Shown here: positions 19,285 to 27,946 of the stretch, piece by piece
Position numbering within the stretch: the first letter of the stretch is position 1
How the letters are laid out: each line of letters starts with the position of its first letter
Assembly: GCF_005280205.1 (NCBI RefSeq)
Contig: NZ_SUND01000020.1
Coordinates: 1-64,000 of the forward strand
Direction: 5' to 3'
From: Bacillus yapensis
GTDB taxonomy: Bacteria > Bacillota > Bacilli > Bacillales > Cytobacillaceae
Length of the DNA stretch: 64,000 nt
Translations under genes and position numbers: made by a program
Notes under the pieces: generated by a model
What the model was told of the DNA's origin: nothing
What the model saw: the letters and a program-made list of their open reading frames with translations, nothing else
The model's database searches: none

Positions 19285-20826
19285 TTGAAGAGATTCATTA
19301 AGCCGAAGAAGCTTATTCAGGAAATTGTGATACAAGCCCCGATCGAGGAGCCTATCGTCCCTAATATTCAAGAAAATATTAAGCGTTTGAAGTCTTCATT
19401 TGAAAAATGTTCAGATGTTAAATTTCGAGAGATTAAATTAGAGAATATCAAGGCATTTATTCTTTTTGTAGACGGTTTAGTTGACAATCAAAGTATTCAA
19501 TTTAATGCGATCCACGAACTCCTATCTGAAACAGTACATGCACAACTTACTTCAGAATATATTGAACAAAGAATTGTTTCGATTAGTGATGTGATCGAAA
19601 TAGAAAAACTTGATGATATTGTGAAAAATGTTTTAGATGGAAACACTGTGTTAATTGTCGATGGTCTAGAAAAAGCCCTTGTACTTAATGCGAAAGGTGG
19701 AGAAAGAAGAGCGGTTGCTGAACCAGAAACCGAAACAGCAGTCCGTGGACCGAAAGAAGGATTTGTTGAAAATATAGCGGTTAATATTGCTCTTATCAGA
19801 CAGAAATTAAGATCGAATCATCTCAAATTGATTACAAAAGAAATCGGGACTGTCTCAAGAACGATTGTAGGAATGATGTATTTAGAGCATCTAGCATCAC
19901 CTGAGTTGGTTAAAGAAATCGAGGACCGTCTTGAACGAATAAAGATAGATGCCATTTTAGAGAGTGGTTATATTGAAGAATTTATTGAAGATTCCCCAAG
20001 TAGCCTGTTTCCTCAAATCCAAAATACAGAAAGACCTGATACAGTAGCCGGAAATCTTTTAGAAGGAAGAGTGGTCATACTGATAAACGGTAGTCCGTTC
20101 GCACTTATTGTTCCTGCTACCTTTTGGCAATTTTTACAGGCTAATGAGGATTATTACCATCGTTATCATATTTCATTTTTTATAAGATTTTTGAGGATCA
20201 TTATGGTATTTCTAGCACTTTTACTACCGGCAATTTATATAGCAGTTACGACCTATCATCAAGAAATGATTCCAACTAACTTGCTATACAGCATTGCCGC
20301 AAGCAGAGAGTCGATTCCTTTTCCTGCTTTTATTGAGGCCATGATTATGGAAATAGCCTTTGAGGCACTTCGAGAAGCTGGACTTAGGCTTCCAAAAATC
20401 GTAGGTCAGGCTGTTAGTATTTTGGGGGCTCTTGTAATTGGACAAGCTGCTGTAGAAGCAGGAATTGTTTCAGCACCAATGGTAATCGTTGTTTCTTTAA
20501 CGGGAATTGCTTCATTTACGATCCCAAAGTTTAATATGGCGATTTCAATTCGGATCTTACGTTTTCCAATGATGTTCTTAGCTGGGATGTTTGGATTGTT
20601 TGGTATTTCCATTGGTGGATTAATCATCGTTACACATTTGTGTAAACTACGTTCTTTTGGCGTTCCTTATTTTTCACCGATCGCTCCTTTAAAATGGCGG
20701 GAATTAAAAGATATTTTTGTGCGTTATCCTTGGTGGGCAATGGACAAACGTCCAACTCAGACAATAGAAGAAAACCTAAATAGACAAGTAGATAATTTAA
20801 AGCCTAGCAGTGTTCAGCAGAAATAG
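19285..20826 (+). CDS. germinant receptor subunit A (GerA/SpoVAF family)
   Basis: A 513-residue GerA-family subunit of a spore inner-membrane germinant receptor. There is a large soluble N-terminal region of about 290 residues with the family motif GGERRAVAEPETETAVRGPKEGF (read in pieces), then four to five membrane helices and a soluble tail. The frame is open to an ATG at 19243, but a TTG at 19285 is preceded by AAAAAGGGGG with 8-nt spacing and is preferred; the upstream ATG lacks a good site. It is the first gene of the operon A-C-D-B, and forespore sigma-G control is expected from family knowledge. Confidence 0.9.
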   Translation: MKRFIKPKKLIQEIVIQAPIEEPIVPNIQENIKRLKSSFEKCSDVKFREIKLENIKAFILFVDGLVDNQSIQFNAIHELLSETVHAQLTSEYIEQRIVSISDVIEIEKLDDIVKNVLDGNTVLIVDGLEKALVLNAKGGERRAVAEPETETAVRGPKEGFVENIAVNIALIRQKLRSNHLKLITKEIGTVSRTIVGMMYLEHLASPELVKEIEDRLERIKIDAILESGYIEEFIEDSPSSLFPQIQNTERPDTVAGNLLEGRVVILINGSPFALIVPATFWQFLQANEDYYHRYHISFFIRFLRIIMVFLALLLPAIYIAVTTYHQEMIPTNLLYSIAASRESIPFPAFIEAMIMEIAFEALREAGLRLPKIVGQAVSILGALVIGQAAVEAGIVSAPMVIVVSLTGIASFTIPKFNMAISIRILRFPMMFLAGMFGLFGISIGGLIIVTHLCKLRSFGVPYFSPIAPLKWRELKDIFVRYPWWAMDKRPTQTIEENLNRQVDNLKPSSVQQK

Positions 20827-20850
20827 TTTTTTCATTAAGGAGAGCTCCAA

Positions 20851-22008
20851 ATGAAAAAAATCCAACATATCCTTTTCGTTTTTGTCATTGCACTGACATT
20901 AACCGGTTGTTGGGACCGTACTGAAGTGAATGACTTGGCCTTTATTACTTCTACAGGAATCGATAAATTAGAAGATAATTTGTTTCAAGTTTCCATTCAG
21001 GTCCCTCTCCCGAGTGCAATGGGTGGTCCTAGTGGAGGCGGTGGAGGAACAAGCGGCAATAAGCCTTACTATGTAGATTCAGGAATTGGGAGAAATGTTC
21101 GCGAGGCGAATGATGATATGCAAAGACGTATGTCTAGGGAATTATATTTTGCTCACCGACGGGTGATTATTCTTGGAGAAAAGCTTGCATCTGAAGGAAT
21201 GGAACGTTCTCTAGACTTAATTTTAGAACATCCAGAATCCCGACTATCCACTTTTATGTTAGTTGCAAAAGGGAATGCCATGGATATCTTAACGTCATCA
21301 CCTCATTTTGAACAAATCCCTGCAGAAGCTGTCAGGGAATTAACGAAAACAGCATTGAAAATGAATACAAGAGAAATTATTAATCAATTGCATTTACCTG
21401 GAAAGGATCCGATTATTCCAGTAGTTCGGACTGTAACGACTCAAAATAACGGTCAGGATGAGAAAATAGAATTGCAAATAGATGGTGCGGCCATTCTAAA
21501 GGATGATGTGCTCCAGTTTATGACAAATGACCAAGAAGCACTCGGAATATCTTGGCTCTTAAAAAGAATGTATGAAAAAAAGTTAACGGTTTCGGTTAGA
21601 AAAGAATCGGAATTAAATCTGATTGTCGAAGATTACAAGCTAAAACCGAGTTATAAGATAAATAACAAACTTCCAGAATTTACAATTAGCCTATTTGTAG
21701 ATTGTAATCTGCTACAGAATGAACCAGACTTAAATCTTGAAGATCCAGATATATACAGTTTAGCGACGAGAAAAATTGAAGAAGAAATAAAGAAACAAGT
21801 AGCAGGGATTATCAATCATGCAAAATCTGTAGGAGTGGACCCATATGGATTAGGATGGTTGGTTTATCGTCATGACAACAAGCTTTGGGAAGAAAATTTA
21901 TCAAAAAATTGGAGAGAACTCCTTCCTGATATTAAAGTTGCGGTAAATGTAGAGGCTGAGATTGCAGTAATAAATAATAAGGGCATCAAGATAAGGGAGG
22001 CAACGTGA
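20851..22008 (+). CDS. germinant receptor lipoprotein subunit C (Ger(x)C family)
   Basis: A 385-residue lipoprotein. The signal peptide ends in a lipobox LTGC (Cys20), followed by the hallmark CWDRTEVNDLAFITSTGID. It is anchored to the outer face of the spore inner membrane as subunit C of the receptor. A Gly-rich loop (GGPSGGGGG) lies near residue 55. It is preceded by AAGGAGAGC, and its stop codon overlaps the next start. Confidence 0.92.
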   Translation: MKKIQHILFVFVIALTLTGCWDRTEVNDLAFITSTGIDKLEDNLFQVSIQVPLPSAMGGPSGGGGGTSGNKPYYVDSGIGRNVREANDDMQRRMSRELYFAHRRVIILGEKLASEGMERSLDLILEHPESRLSTFMLVAKGNAMDILTSSPHFEQIPAEAVRELTKTALKMNTREIINQLHLPGKDPIIPVVRTVTTQNNGQDEKIELQIDGAAILKDDVLQFMTNDQEALGISWLLKRMYEKKLTVSVRKESELNLIVEDYKLKPSYKINNKLPEFTISLFVDCNLLQNEPDLNLEDPDIYSLATRKIEEEIKKQVAGIINHAKSVGVDPYGLGWLVYRHDNKLWEENLSKNWRELLPDIKVAVNVEAEIAVINNKGIKIREAT

Positions 22009-22229
22009 TGCTTACACCTCTAATTGTGGTTACTATTCTAATGCTTTTTTACCTTAAGAATTGGAAAGAGCTTAAAAAGGACAAAAAAGAAAGAAACGGG
22101 GTATTATTTCTAACCTTCATAGCGATTGGAATATCGATTATGGTGGCATTTGATGTACCGCTCTATATATTAATGAAAGTTCTAAACCAATCACTCGGTG
22201 ATTTGACAAAGAATGTGATTAAGGTATGA
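22008..22229 (+). CDS. small two-helix membrane protein of the ger operon (D-subunit-like)
   Basis: A 73-residue protein with two membrane helices (about residues 2-17 and 33-58) separated by a strongly basic loop (KNWKELKKDKKERN). Small two-helix 'D' proteins are known in some Bacillus germinant-receptor operons and modulate receptor output. The ATG at 22008 overlaps the gerC stop, and GGGAGG lies 8 nt upstream, so this start is preferred over the GTG at 22005. It is placed between the C and B genes. Identity rests on size, topology and position, not on a recognised motif. Confidence 0.72.
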   Translation: MLTPLIVVTILMLFYLKNWKELKKDKKERNGVLFLTFIAIGISIMVAFDVPLYILMKVLNQSLGDLTKNVIKV

Positions 22230-23323
22230 AACAGCAAATATCAGTATTACAGTATGCATGTATCATCGGAAATTTCATTTTTACAGGTACACTAGTCTTG
22301 ATTCCCCAATTAATCATAGAGATTTCCAAACAAAATTCGTGGATAGTTGTTATTGTTACTTTTCTTTTTATTTATGGGATTGTGTATTTTCTAAGCAGTC
22401 AAACTGACAGGATTAAGAAGATTAAAGGGGTTTTCAATTCGGAGAATAAATCATGGTACACAAAGGTTTTCTTAACAGTTTTTCTATTTTTTATGTTGTC
22501 CATTTTTATAAGAGACTTGCAAGTGTTAAATGGATTTATCGACGCAGTTTTGTTACCTAAAACACCGATTGATGTCATCGCTTTCTTAAGTATTTTATCG
22601 CTAACATATATTAGTCTTACGGGGATTGAAGTTATTGCGAGAATAACGGTTATTCATTTCTTAACAATCTCCATCATCATCGTGGCTCTGCCATTTCTTT
22701 TGTTAAATGAGATAGAGTTAGCGTATCTTCAACCTATTGGTGGTATTAATTTTTTCTCTGAATTGATAAAGTCTGTGTATATTTATTTTTCTTGGATAGC
22801 TGAAGTTGTCATATTTATTTTTTTGCTTATTTTTATTGAACCTTTTAACCAATTAAGAAAAGCAAGTATTTTAGGCCTTACTTGTGGCTTAGTAGTACTT
22901 TTGATCTTAATGCTCTTGAACATTACTGTACTGGGAGTAGCGGTAGCATCCGAAGCAACTTATCCGAACTTCGCATTAATTCAACAAATCAATTTAACCG
23001 ATTTTCTTGATAGGTTAGACCTTATTATAGTTGTTGTATGGCTTCCAACGATGCTTTGTAAACTTGCCTTACTTTTGTTTGGTATTCAGAAATTATTAAA
23101 TGTTATAAGGGGGAAGGATTCGGATTTTAGTATCATTCCATTAGGTATCCTGCTTGGACTGACGAATCACTTCTTTAAGAACAATATTGCATCAATTGAG
23201 TATTCGTTTTTTACGTGGCCAACACTTGGGATGATACTAGAATTGATCATTATTCTCGGTTTTATATTTTTCAAGTATTTTAATAAGAAGAATAAAGGAA
23301 AAAACAATGAAATAAAGGCATAA
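22226..23323 (+). CDS. germinant receptor subunit B (GerB family, APC-type transporter fold)
   Basis: A 365-residue integral membrane protein with about ten helices, the GerAB/spore germination permease family. This subunit carries the germinant-binding pocket in related receptors. The start overlaps the D-like gene by 4 bp (ATGA). It is full length, in contrast to the interrupted copy at 42801, and closes the A-C-D-B operon before a terminator. Confidence 0.92.
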   Translation: MKQQISVLQYACIIGNFIFTGTLVLIPQLIIEISKQNSWIVVIVTFLFIYGIVYFLSSQTDRIKKIKGVFNSENKSWYTKVFLTVFLFFMLSIFIRDLQVLNGFIDAVLLPKTPIDVIAFLSILSLTYISLTGIEVIARITVIHFLTISIIIVALPFLLLNEIELAYLQPIGGINFFSELIKSVYIYFSWIAEVVIFIFLLIFIEPFNQLRKASILGLTCGLVVLLILMLLNITVLGVAVASEATYPNFALIQQINLTDFLDRLDLIIVVVWLPTMLCKLALLLFGIQKLLNVIRGKDSDFSIIPLGILLGLTNHFFKNNIASIEYSFFTWPTLGMILELIIILGFIFFKYFNKKNKGKNNEIKA

Positions 23324-23335
23324 CGTTATTATCAT

Positions 23336-23368
23336 AAAAAGGGTTGTTGTCGTAAAACAACTCTTTTT
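23336..23368 (+). terminator. intrinsic terminator of the first ger operon
   Basis: The A-rich arm AAAAAGGGTTGTT pairs with AACAACTCTTTTT. Confidence 0.82.
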
Positions 23369-23446
23369 CGCATGTTTTTTAAGGAGGTAACTTAAAATAT
23401 CCGTAAGTTTATACTTTTATGTTGTCAGTCAAGTTTCCTATGAGTT

Positions 23447-23472
23447 AAAATGTTTACTATAGTAAACTTTTT
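23447..23472. promoter_or_regulatory. palindromic operator upstream of zupT
   Basis: The perfect 16-bp palindrome GTTTACTATAGTAAAC (23452-23467) extends with A/T arms to 26 bp with one mismatched pair. It lies 123 bp before the metal-transporter gene. Symmetry and size fit a dimeric repressor, perhaps a DtxR/MntR-type metalloregulator. It does not match the Fur, Zur or PerR box as I know them. Confidence 0.6.
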
Positions 23473-23594
23473 TAAGTATATCCATAGTTTGAGTGTTAAT
23501 CGGGGAGTTTGATAAATTTTCGAAAGATTGACAGTAGGTCTTTCGGATTATAAAAAATGTACACTGAAAAAGTCACAAATGGAGGAGAAAAAAC

Positions 23595-24404
23595 ATGGCT
23601 GATAATCTATTGCTAGCATTTGGGCTTACGTTGATGGCTGGTCTAGCCACAGGGATAGGCAGTATCTTAGCTTTTTTTACAAAAACCACTAACACCAAAT
23701 TTCTATCCTTAGCCCTTGGTTTTTCGGCGGGTGTCATGATCTATGTCTCGATGATTGAGATTTTTGTTAAGGCCAAGGTTGCATTAGTAGGGGCTTTAGA
23801 TGAGACTTTAGGAAATTGGGCGACGGTTGGTGGCTTCTTTGGTGGGATGCTTCTCATTGCATTAATCGATAAATTTATTCCAAAGCAAGGAAATCCTCAT
23901 GAACTTAAAAAAGTCGAGGATATGAATGCTTCAAGTAAAGCGGTCCAAGATTCTGCCTTGCTGAAAATGGGTACATTTACAGCGTTGGCGATTGCGATTC
24001 ATAACTTTCCAGAAGGAATTGCTACCTTTACTTCAGCTTTGCAGGATCCAGCATTAGGAATACCGATAGCCATTGCAATCGCGATTCACAATATTCCAGA
24101 GGGAATTGCGGTTTCCGTACCAATCTATTTTGCTACAGGTGACAAGAAAAAAGCTTTTAAACTCTCTTTCTTATCTGGTCTGGCAGAGCCAATTGGTGCC
24201 ATCGTCGCCTATTTCCTTTTGATGCCGTTCTTGAACGATATCATTTTTGGAATTATCTTTTCTGGTGTAGCTGGAATCATGGTGTTTATTTCACTCGATG
24301 AATTACTTCCTGCTGCAAAGAAATATGATGAAGCCCATATTTCCATTTATGGATTGATTGCTGGAATGGTTGTCATGGCTGTAAGTTTGTTACTTGTCAT
24401 ATAA
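23595..24404 (+). CDS. zupT: ZIP-family metal transporter (ZupT-like)
   Basis: A 269-residue membrane protein of the ZIP family with about eight helices. The two metal-binding motifs HNFPEG and HNIPEG lie in helices IV and V, and a histidine-poor cytoplasmic loop lies between helices III and IV. It imports zinc and other divalent metals. It has GGAGGAG before the ATG, its own terminator, and a palindromic operator candidate in the 271-bp upstream region, which suggests metal-dependent control. Confidence 0.92.
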   Translation: MADNLLLAFGLTLMAGLATGIGSILAFFTKTTNTKFLSLALGFSAGVMIYVSMIEIFVKAKVALVGALDETLGNWATVGGFFGGMLLIALIDKFIPKQGNPHELKKVEDMNASSKAVQDSALLKMGTFTALAIAIHNFPEGIATFTSALQDPALGIPIAIAIAIHNIPEGIAVSVPIYFATGDKKKAFKLSFLSGLAEPIGAIVAYFLLMPFLNDIIFGIIFSGVAGIMVFISLDELLPAAKKYDEAHISIYGLIAGMVVMAVSLLLVI

Positions 24405-24415
24405 GAATCAACTAA

Positions 24416-24442
24416 GCATCCGTTAAATGCGGATGTTTTTTT
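24416..24442 (+). terminator. intrinsic terminator after zupT
   Basis: CATCCG/CGGATG stem followed by a long T-run. Confidence 0.85.
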
Positions 24443-24510
24443 GTATTGTTTTAGCATTCAAAGAGGTATAAAATGAGTTGTAAACGACTCTAGGTGAGGA
24501 GTGTAATCAA

Positions 24511-25068
24511 TTGGAAGATAGAGAGATCCCTCTTAGAGAAAAGAGTATTGTCTTTATTGGTTTTATGGGTGTTGGTAAGACAACCATTGGAAGTAGAGTC
24601 GCGAAAAGGCTCTATCGTGACTTTTATGATACAGATGTAGAAATTGAAAAAGAATTTGGCATGCCTGTTACGAAAATTTTCGAGACAGTAGGTGAAGAAA
24701 CTTTTCGTAAAAAAGAGAAGGAAATGATTATTCGTTTATGCAAACAAAGATTGAATATCATTTCTCTTGGTGGAGGAGCCTTTTTACAGAAAGAGATTAA
24801 AGACGTTTGCTTGAAAAACTGCCTTGTCTTTTTCCTAGACTTATCATGGGAGTCATGGAAAGATCGTATTAGCCTTATTATTGATAGTCGCCCAGTGATT
24901 CAAGGGCGTACATTAGAAGAAATCGAAGAATTATTTTATAAGAGGCAGGAAATTTATTCTGTTCATCATTCAAGAGTACCTTTAGACCATCTAGAAATTG
25001 AAGAAACGGCCGATTACATTGCTGATTCAATAAAACTAGCCTGGGAATTATATGAACCACAAAAGTAA
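24511..25068 (+). CDS. aroK: shikimate kinase
   Basis: A 185-residue P-loop kinase. Walker A GFMGVGKTT lies at residues 17-25, YDTDVEIEK supplies the substrate Asp, FRKKEKE the Arg, SLGGGAF the GGG motif, and SRPVIQG the ATP-lid Arg. It phosphorylates shikimate in aromatic amino-acid synthesis. It starts with TTG after GGTGAGGAG. It overlaps or abuts pssA, so the two are co-transcribed, although their pathways are unrelated. There are no other aro genes nearby. Confidence 0.88.
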   Translation: MEDREIPLREKSIVFIGFMGVGKTTIGSRVAKRLYRDFYDTDVEIEKEFGMPVTKIFETVGEETFRKKEKEMIIRLCKQRLNIISLGGGAFLQKEIKDVCLKNCLVFFLDLSWESWKDRISLIIDSRPVIQGRTLEEIEELFYKRQEIYSVHHSRVPLDHLEIEETADYIADSIKLAWELYEPQK

Positions 25069-25088
25069 TGGAAAGGAGTGGTCTTTTT

Positions 25089-25790
25089 TTGCGAATTAGA
25101 ATAATTAAATCAATTCCTAATATGTTCACTCTTGGGAATCTATATTGTGGCTTTTTATCGATCGGATTTGCCGCAAATGGCGAGTATAACAATGCTGCTA
25201 TTCTGATTTTAATCGGAATGATGCTTGATAGCATGGATGGTCGACTGGCAAGAATGCTAAAAGCAGATAGCACATTAGGGAAAGAATTAGATTCGTTGGC
25301 AGATATTGTCTCCTTTGGTGTAGCTCCGTCTTTTCTCGTGTATTATACATATTTTTATCAATTTGAACTTATCGGTTTAGTTGTTGCAGGATTGTTTCCA
25401 TTGTTTGGAGCTTACCGTCTAGCACGTTTTAATATTAGCTCTGATAAATCTTCATTGAATTATTTTATTGGGGTACCTATAACAGCGGCAGGAGGCATCC
25501 TGGCTTTATTAACGTTATTCGGTGGAGAATTGCCAGATATTATTACAACTGTCGTTTATACGGCGCTTTGTTTTCTCATGATTAGCAGGATAAGAATCCC
25601 AAGTTTAAAAGAAGTGCCTTTACCGAAATACGGAACCATTGTTACCGTGTTTATTGGCTGTTTGCTTGTAGTAATTTATCGTGGAACGTACGATAAGTTT
25701 CCGTACCTCATTTATATAGCTGCTCCTCTGTACGTGGCCTATGTCGCTTATCGATTTGTTAAAGGAAGAAATAAAAAGCATACAGATTGA
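25089..25790 (+). CDS. pssA: CDP-diacylglycerol-serine O-phosphatidyltransferase
   Basis: A 233-residue membrane enzyme that makes phosphatidylserine from CDP-diacylglycerol and serine. The CDP-alcohol phosphatidyltransferase motif D-G-x2-A-R-x8-G-x3-D-x3-D is visible (DGRLAR ... GKELDSLAD), followed by several helices. The frame opens at an ATG (25068) overlapping the aroK stop, but no ribosome site precedes it. The TTG at 25089 lies 10 nt after AAAGGAG and is preferred. It is longer than B. subtilis PssA and matches the longer bacterial form. Confidence 0.88.
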   Translation: MRIRIIKSIPNMFTLGNLYCGFLSIGFAANGEYNNAAILILIGMMLDSMDGRLARMLKADSTLGKELDSLADIVSFGVAPSFLVYYTYFYQFELIGLVVAGLFPLFGAYRLARFNISSDKSSLNYFIGVPITAAGGILALLTLFGGELPDIITTVVYTALCFLMISRIRIPSLKEVPLPKYGTIVTVFIGCLLVVIYRGTYDKFPYLIYIAAPLYVAYVAYRFVKGRNKKHTD

Positions 25791-25798
25791 GGATAGAC

Positions 25799-25831
25799 CA
25801 GATCCCTGATGATAAAGGGGTCTGGTTTTTA
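25799..25831 (+). terminator. intrinsic terminator after pssA
   Basis: CCAGATCCC/GGGGTCTGG stem followed by T5. Confidence 0.85.
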
Positions 25832-25927
25832 TGTACGCCATTTTAGAAAAAAATAAGGTAATATTTTCAAAAATCAACTATAATGATGATTGGCTTTTCA
25901 ATTTCGTTTCGTTAGAGGAGACCGTTC

Positions 25928-27295
25928 ATGGAACAGACTTTTACTTATAGAGAAAAAATAAAACAAATTTTTATATTACTAATCCCAATTTTAATTACTC
26001 AACTTGGGATGTTTTCTATGGTCTTTTTTAATACGATTATGTCAGGAAAGTATAGTCCATATGATTTAGCTGGTGTGGCGATTGGTACATCAATTTGGAA
26101 TCCCGTTTTTACTGGATTAAGCGGGATTTTGCTGGCTGTGTCACCAATTGTGGCTCAACGTTACGGGGAGAGAAATACAAAGGAAATCTCCGTTACCTTG
26201 GCCCATGGGATCTATTTAGCATTGATGATTGCCATAACCGTCATGATCTTAGGCTTCTTTTTATTAAATCCATTACTGGGGTTGATGAATTTAGATGCCA
26301 ATGTGAAGTCTGTTGCCCATGATTATCTTATCGGATTAAGCATTGGGATTATTCCTTTATTTGTATTTAATACGTTAAGATCGTTCATATATGGCCTAGG
26401 GAAGACTCGTATTGTTATGTACATTCTTTTATTGGCATTGCCAATTAATTTATTCCTTAACTATGTGTTGATTTATGGGAAGTGGATGTTTCCAGAGCTC
26501 GGTGGTGTCGGAGGAGGATATGCTTCTGCGATTACTTATTGGTTTATATTAGCCATGACAGCTCTTGTGATTAAAATACAAGAACCATTTAATCAATATG
26601 TGAAATTAGCGAGCTTTAAAGACTTTAAATGGAGTAAGTGTAGCGAGATTTTAAAAATTGGTGTACCGATGGGGCTGTCGATATTCTTTGAGACGAGCAT
26701 GTTTGCGATTGTGACCATTTTAATTAGCCAATATGATGTCATAACGATTGCCGCGTATCAAACTGCACTGAATATCGTTTCTTTCTTGTATATGATTCCT
26801 TTAAGTATATCCACCGCACTTACTGTTTTGGTTGGCTATGAAGTAGGGGCAAAAAGAAATAAGGATGCAAGAATATACAGCTTTTTAGGGATTGGTTTGG
26901 CGATCCTCATTGCATTTGTAACCGGAATCCTTGTCATTACCTTCCGTTATGACGTGGCCGGACTATATTCGAATGAAACAGCAGTCATTCAATTAACGGG
27001 GCATTTTCTCATCTATGCCTTATTCTTTCAAATGTCGGACGCTCTTCAAGCAACAACCCAGGCTGCCTTAAGAGGGTATAAGGATGTGAATATTGCCTTT
27101 ATCATGACTTTGATCGCATATTGGCTGATTTGTTTACCTTCAGGCTATGCGTTAGCTCGTTTTACGAACCTTGATGCTAGCGGCTATTGGATTGGTCTTA
27201 CGATTGGGCTTTTTGTGGCAGGAATTGCGTTAGCCATTCGACTACATCAAGTGCAAAAACGAAAATTTGGGATCATACAGGAAAAAGTGAGTTAA
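25928..27295 (+). CDS. MATE-family multidrug/Na+ efflux transporter
   Basis: A 455-residue membrane protein with about twelve helices in two homologous halves. MATE-type signatures are visible near residues 10-60 and 240-300 (GVPMGLSIFFETSMF). It exports cationic compounds using an ion gradient; the substrate is unknown. It has a GAGGAG ribosome site, stands alone and ends in a strong terminator. Confidence 0.88.
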   Translation: MEQTFTYREKIKQIFILLIPILITQLGMFSMVFFNTIMSGKYSPYDLAGVAIGTSIWNPVFTGLSGILLAVSPIVAQRYGERNTKEISVTLAHGIYLALMIAITVMILGFFLLNPLLGLMNLDANVKSVAHDYLIGLSIGIIPLFVFNTLRSFIYGLGKTRIVMYILLLALPINLFLNYVLIYGKWMFPELGGVGGGYASAITYWFILAMTALVIKIQEPFNQYVKLASFKDFKWSKCSEILKIGVPMGLSIFFETSMFAIVTILISQYDVITIAAYQTALNIVSFLYMIPLSISTALTVLVGYEVGAKRNKDARIYSFLGIGLAILIAFVTGILVITFRYDVAGLYSNETAVIQLTGHFLIYALFFQMSDALQATTQAALRGYKDVNIAFIMTLIAYWLICLPSGYALARFTNLDASGYWIGLTIGLFVAGIALAIRLHQVQKRKFGIIQEKVS

Positions 27296-27307
27296 ATAAT
27301 ACTCGAG

Positions 27308-27344
27308 AAAAACAAGAAATGAGGCAAGCGTTTCTTGTTTTTTT
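27308..27344 (+). terminator. intrinsic terminator after the MATE gene
   Basis: AACAAGAAA/TTTCTTGTT stem with a run of T. Confidence 0.85.
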
Positions 27345-27348
27345 CATG

Positions 27349-27377
27349 TTGACATGGATTTGAACGGGAATTATAGT
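27349..27377 (+). promoter_or_regulatory. sigma-A promoter of the marR-MMPL operon
   Basis: TTGACA (27349-27354) and TATAGT (27372-27377) with exactly 17 bp between them. Confidence 0.75.
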
Positions 27378-27390
27378 AATGAAAGAGATA

Positions 27391-27405
27391 GTTAAACTGT
27401 TTAAC
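27391..27405. promoter_or_regulatory. inverted-repeat operator next to the marR promoter
   Basis: GTTAAAC-T-GTTTAAC is a perfect inverted repeat starting 14 bp after the -10 box, overlapping the likely transcript start. The position fits autorepression by the MarR protein encoded 40 bp downstream. Confidence 0.65.
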
Positions 27406-27445
27406 AATTAATGTGTGAAAGTATTAAAAGTGAGGTGATCAATAC

Positions 27446-27898
27446 ATGTCTAAGGAAACCATTCAGTCATTAATCGATCGGTATATTGATGTATCCTTTT
27501 CAGTTACGAAGAAAGAAGAATCACTGATGACAGAACAGTTGGGGAGTGAAATTACACAGGACCAACACTATATTTTACGGTATATATACCGCGTGGGATC
27601 ATGTACGTCAACGAAGCTCGCTGAAGAATTTGAAGTGAAAAAAAGTGCAATTACAGCGATTATTAATCGTCTTTGGGAAAAGGGGTTCATTAAACGAACT
27701 CGAGATGAAATGGACCGAAGAGTAGTGTACCTAACTTTAACAGAACAAGGTGAAATTTTTTATCAAAAGATTGAAGAAAAGATCAATTGTTTTGTGGAAT
27801 TGTTTATGTCTAAATTTGAACAGTCAGAAATGGAACAATTTATTGATACATATGAAAAACTCAATCAAGTATTAATTGAAATTAAAGATAAACAATAG
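27446..27898 (+). CDS. MarR-family transcriptional regulator (YdgG-like)
   Basis: A 150-residue winged-helix regulator. The recognition helix region (STKLAEEFEVKKSAITAIINRLWEKG, read in pieces) and the wing (RTRDEMDRRVVYLTLTEQG, read in pieces) fit MarR proteins, with a dimerisation helix at the C-terminus. It precedes an MMPL transporter in the same arrangement as B. subtilis ydgG-ydgH. It likely represses its own operon through the inverted repeat at 27391 and is released by a ligand that the transporter exports. Confidence 0.9.
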   Translation: MSKETIQSLIDRYIDVSFSVTKKEESLMTEQLGSEITQDQHYILRYIYRVGSCTSTKLAEEFEVKKSAITAIINRLWEKGFIKRTRDEMDRRVVYLTLTEQGEIFYQKIEEKINCFVELFMSKFEQSEMEQFIDTYEKLNQVLIEIKDKQ

Positions 27899-27946
27899 GT
27901 TATTCGTCAGACTTTTACATACTACTCTTATCGGGAGGAAAGTAAC

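Noticed and set aside
23528-23554. TTGACA and TATAAA upstream of zupT as a promoter
   Set aside because: The spacer is only 15 bp, shorter than a normal sigma-A promoter; kept as a weak possibility only.
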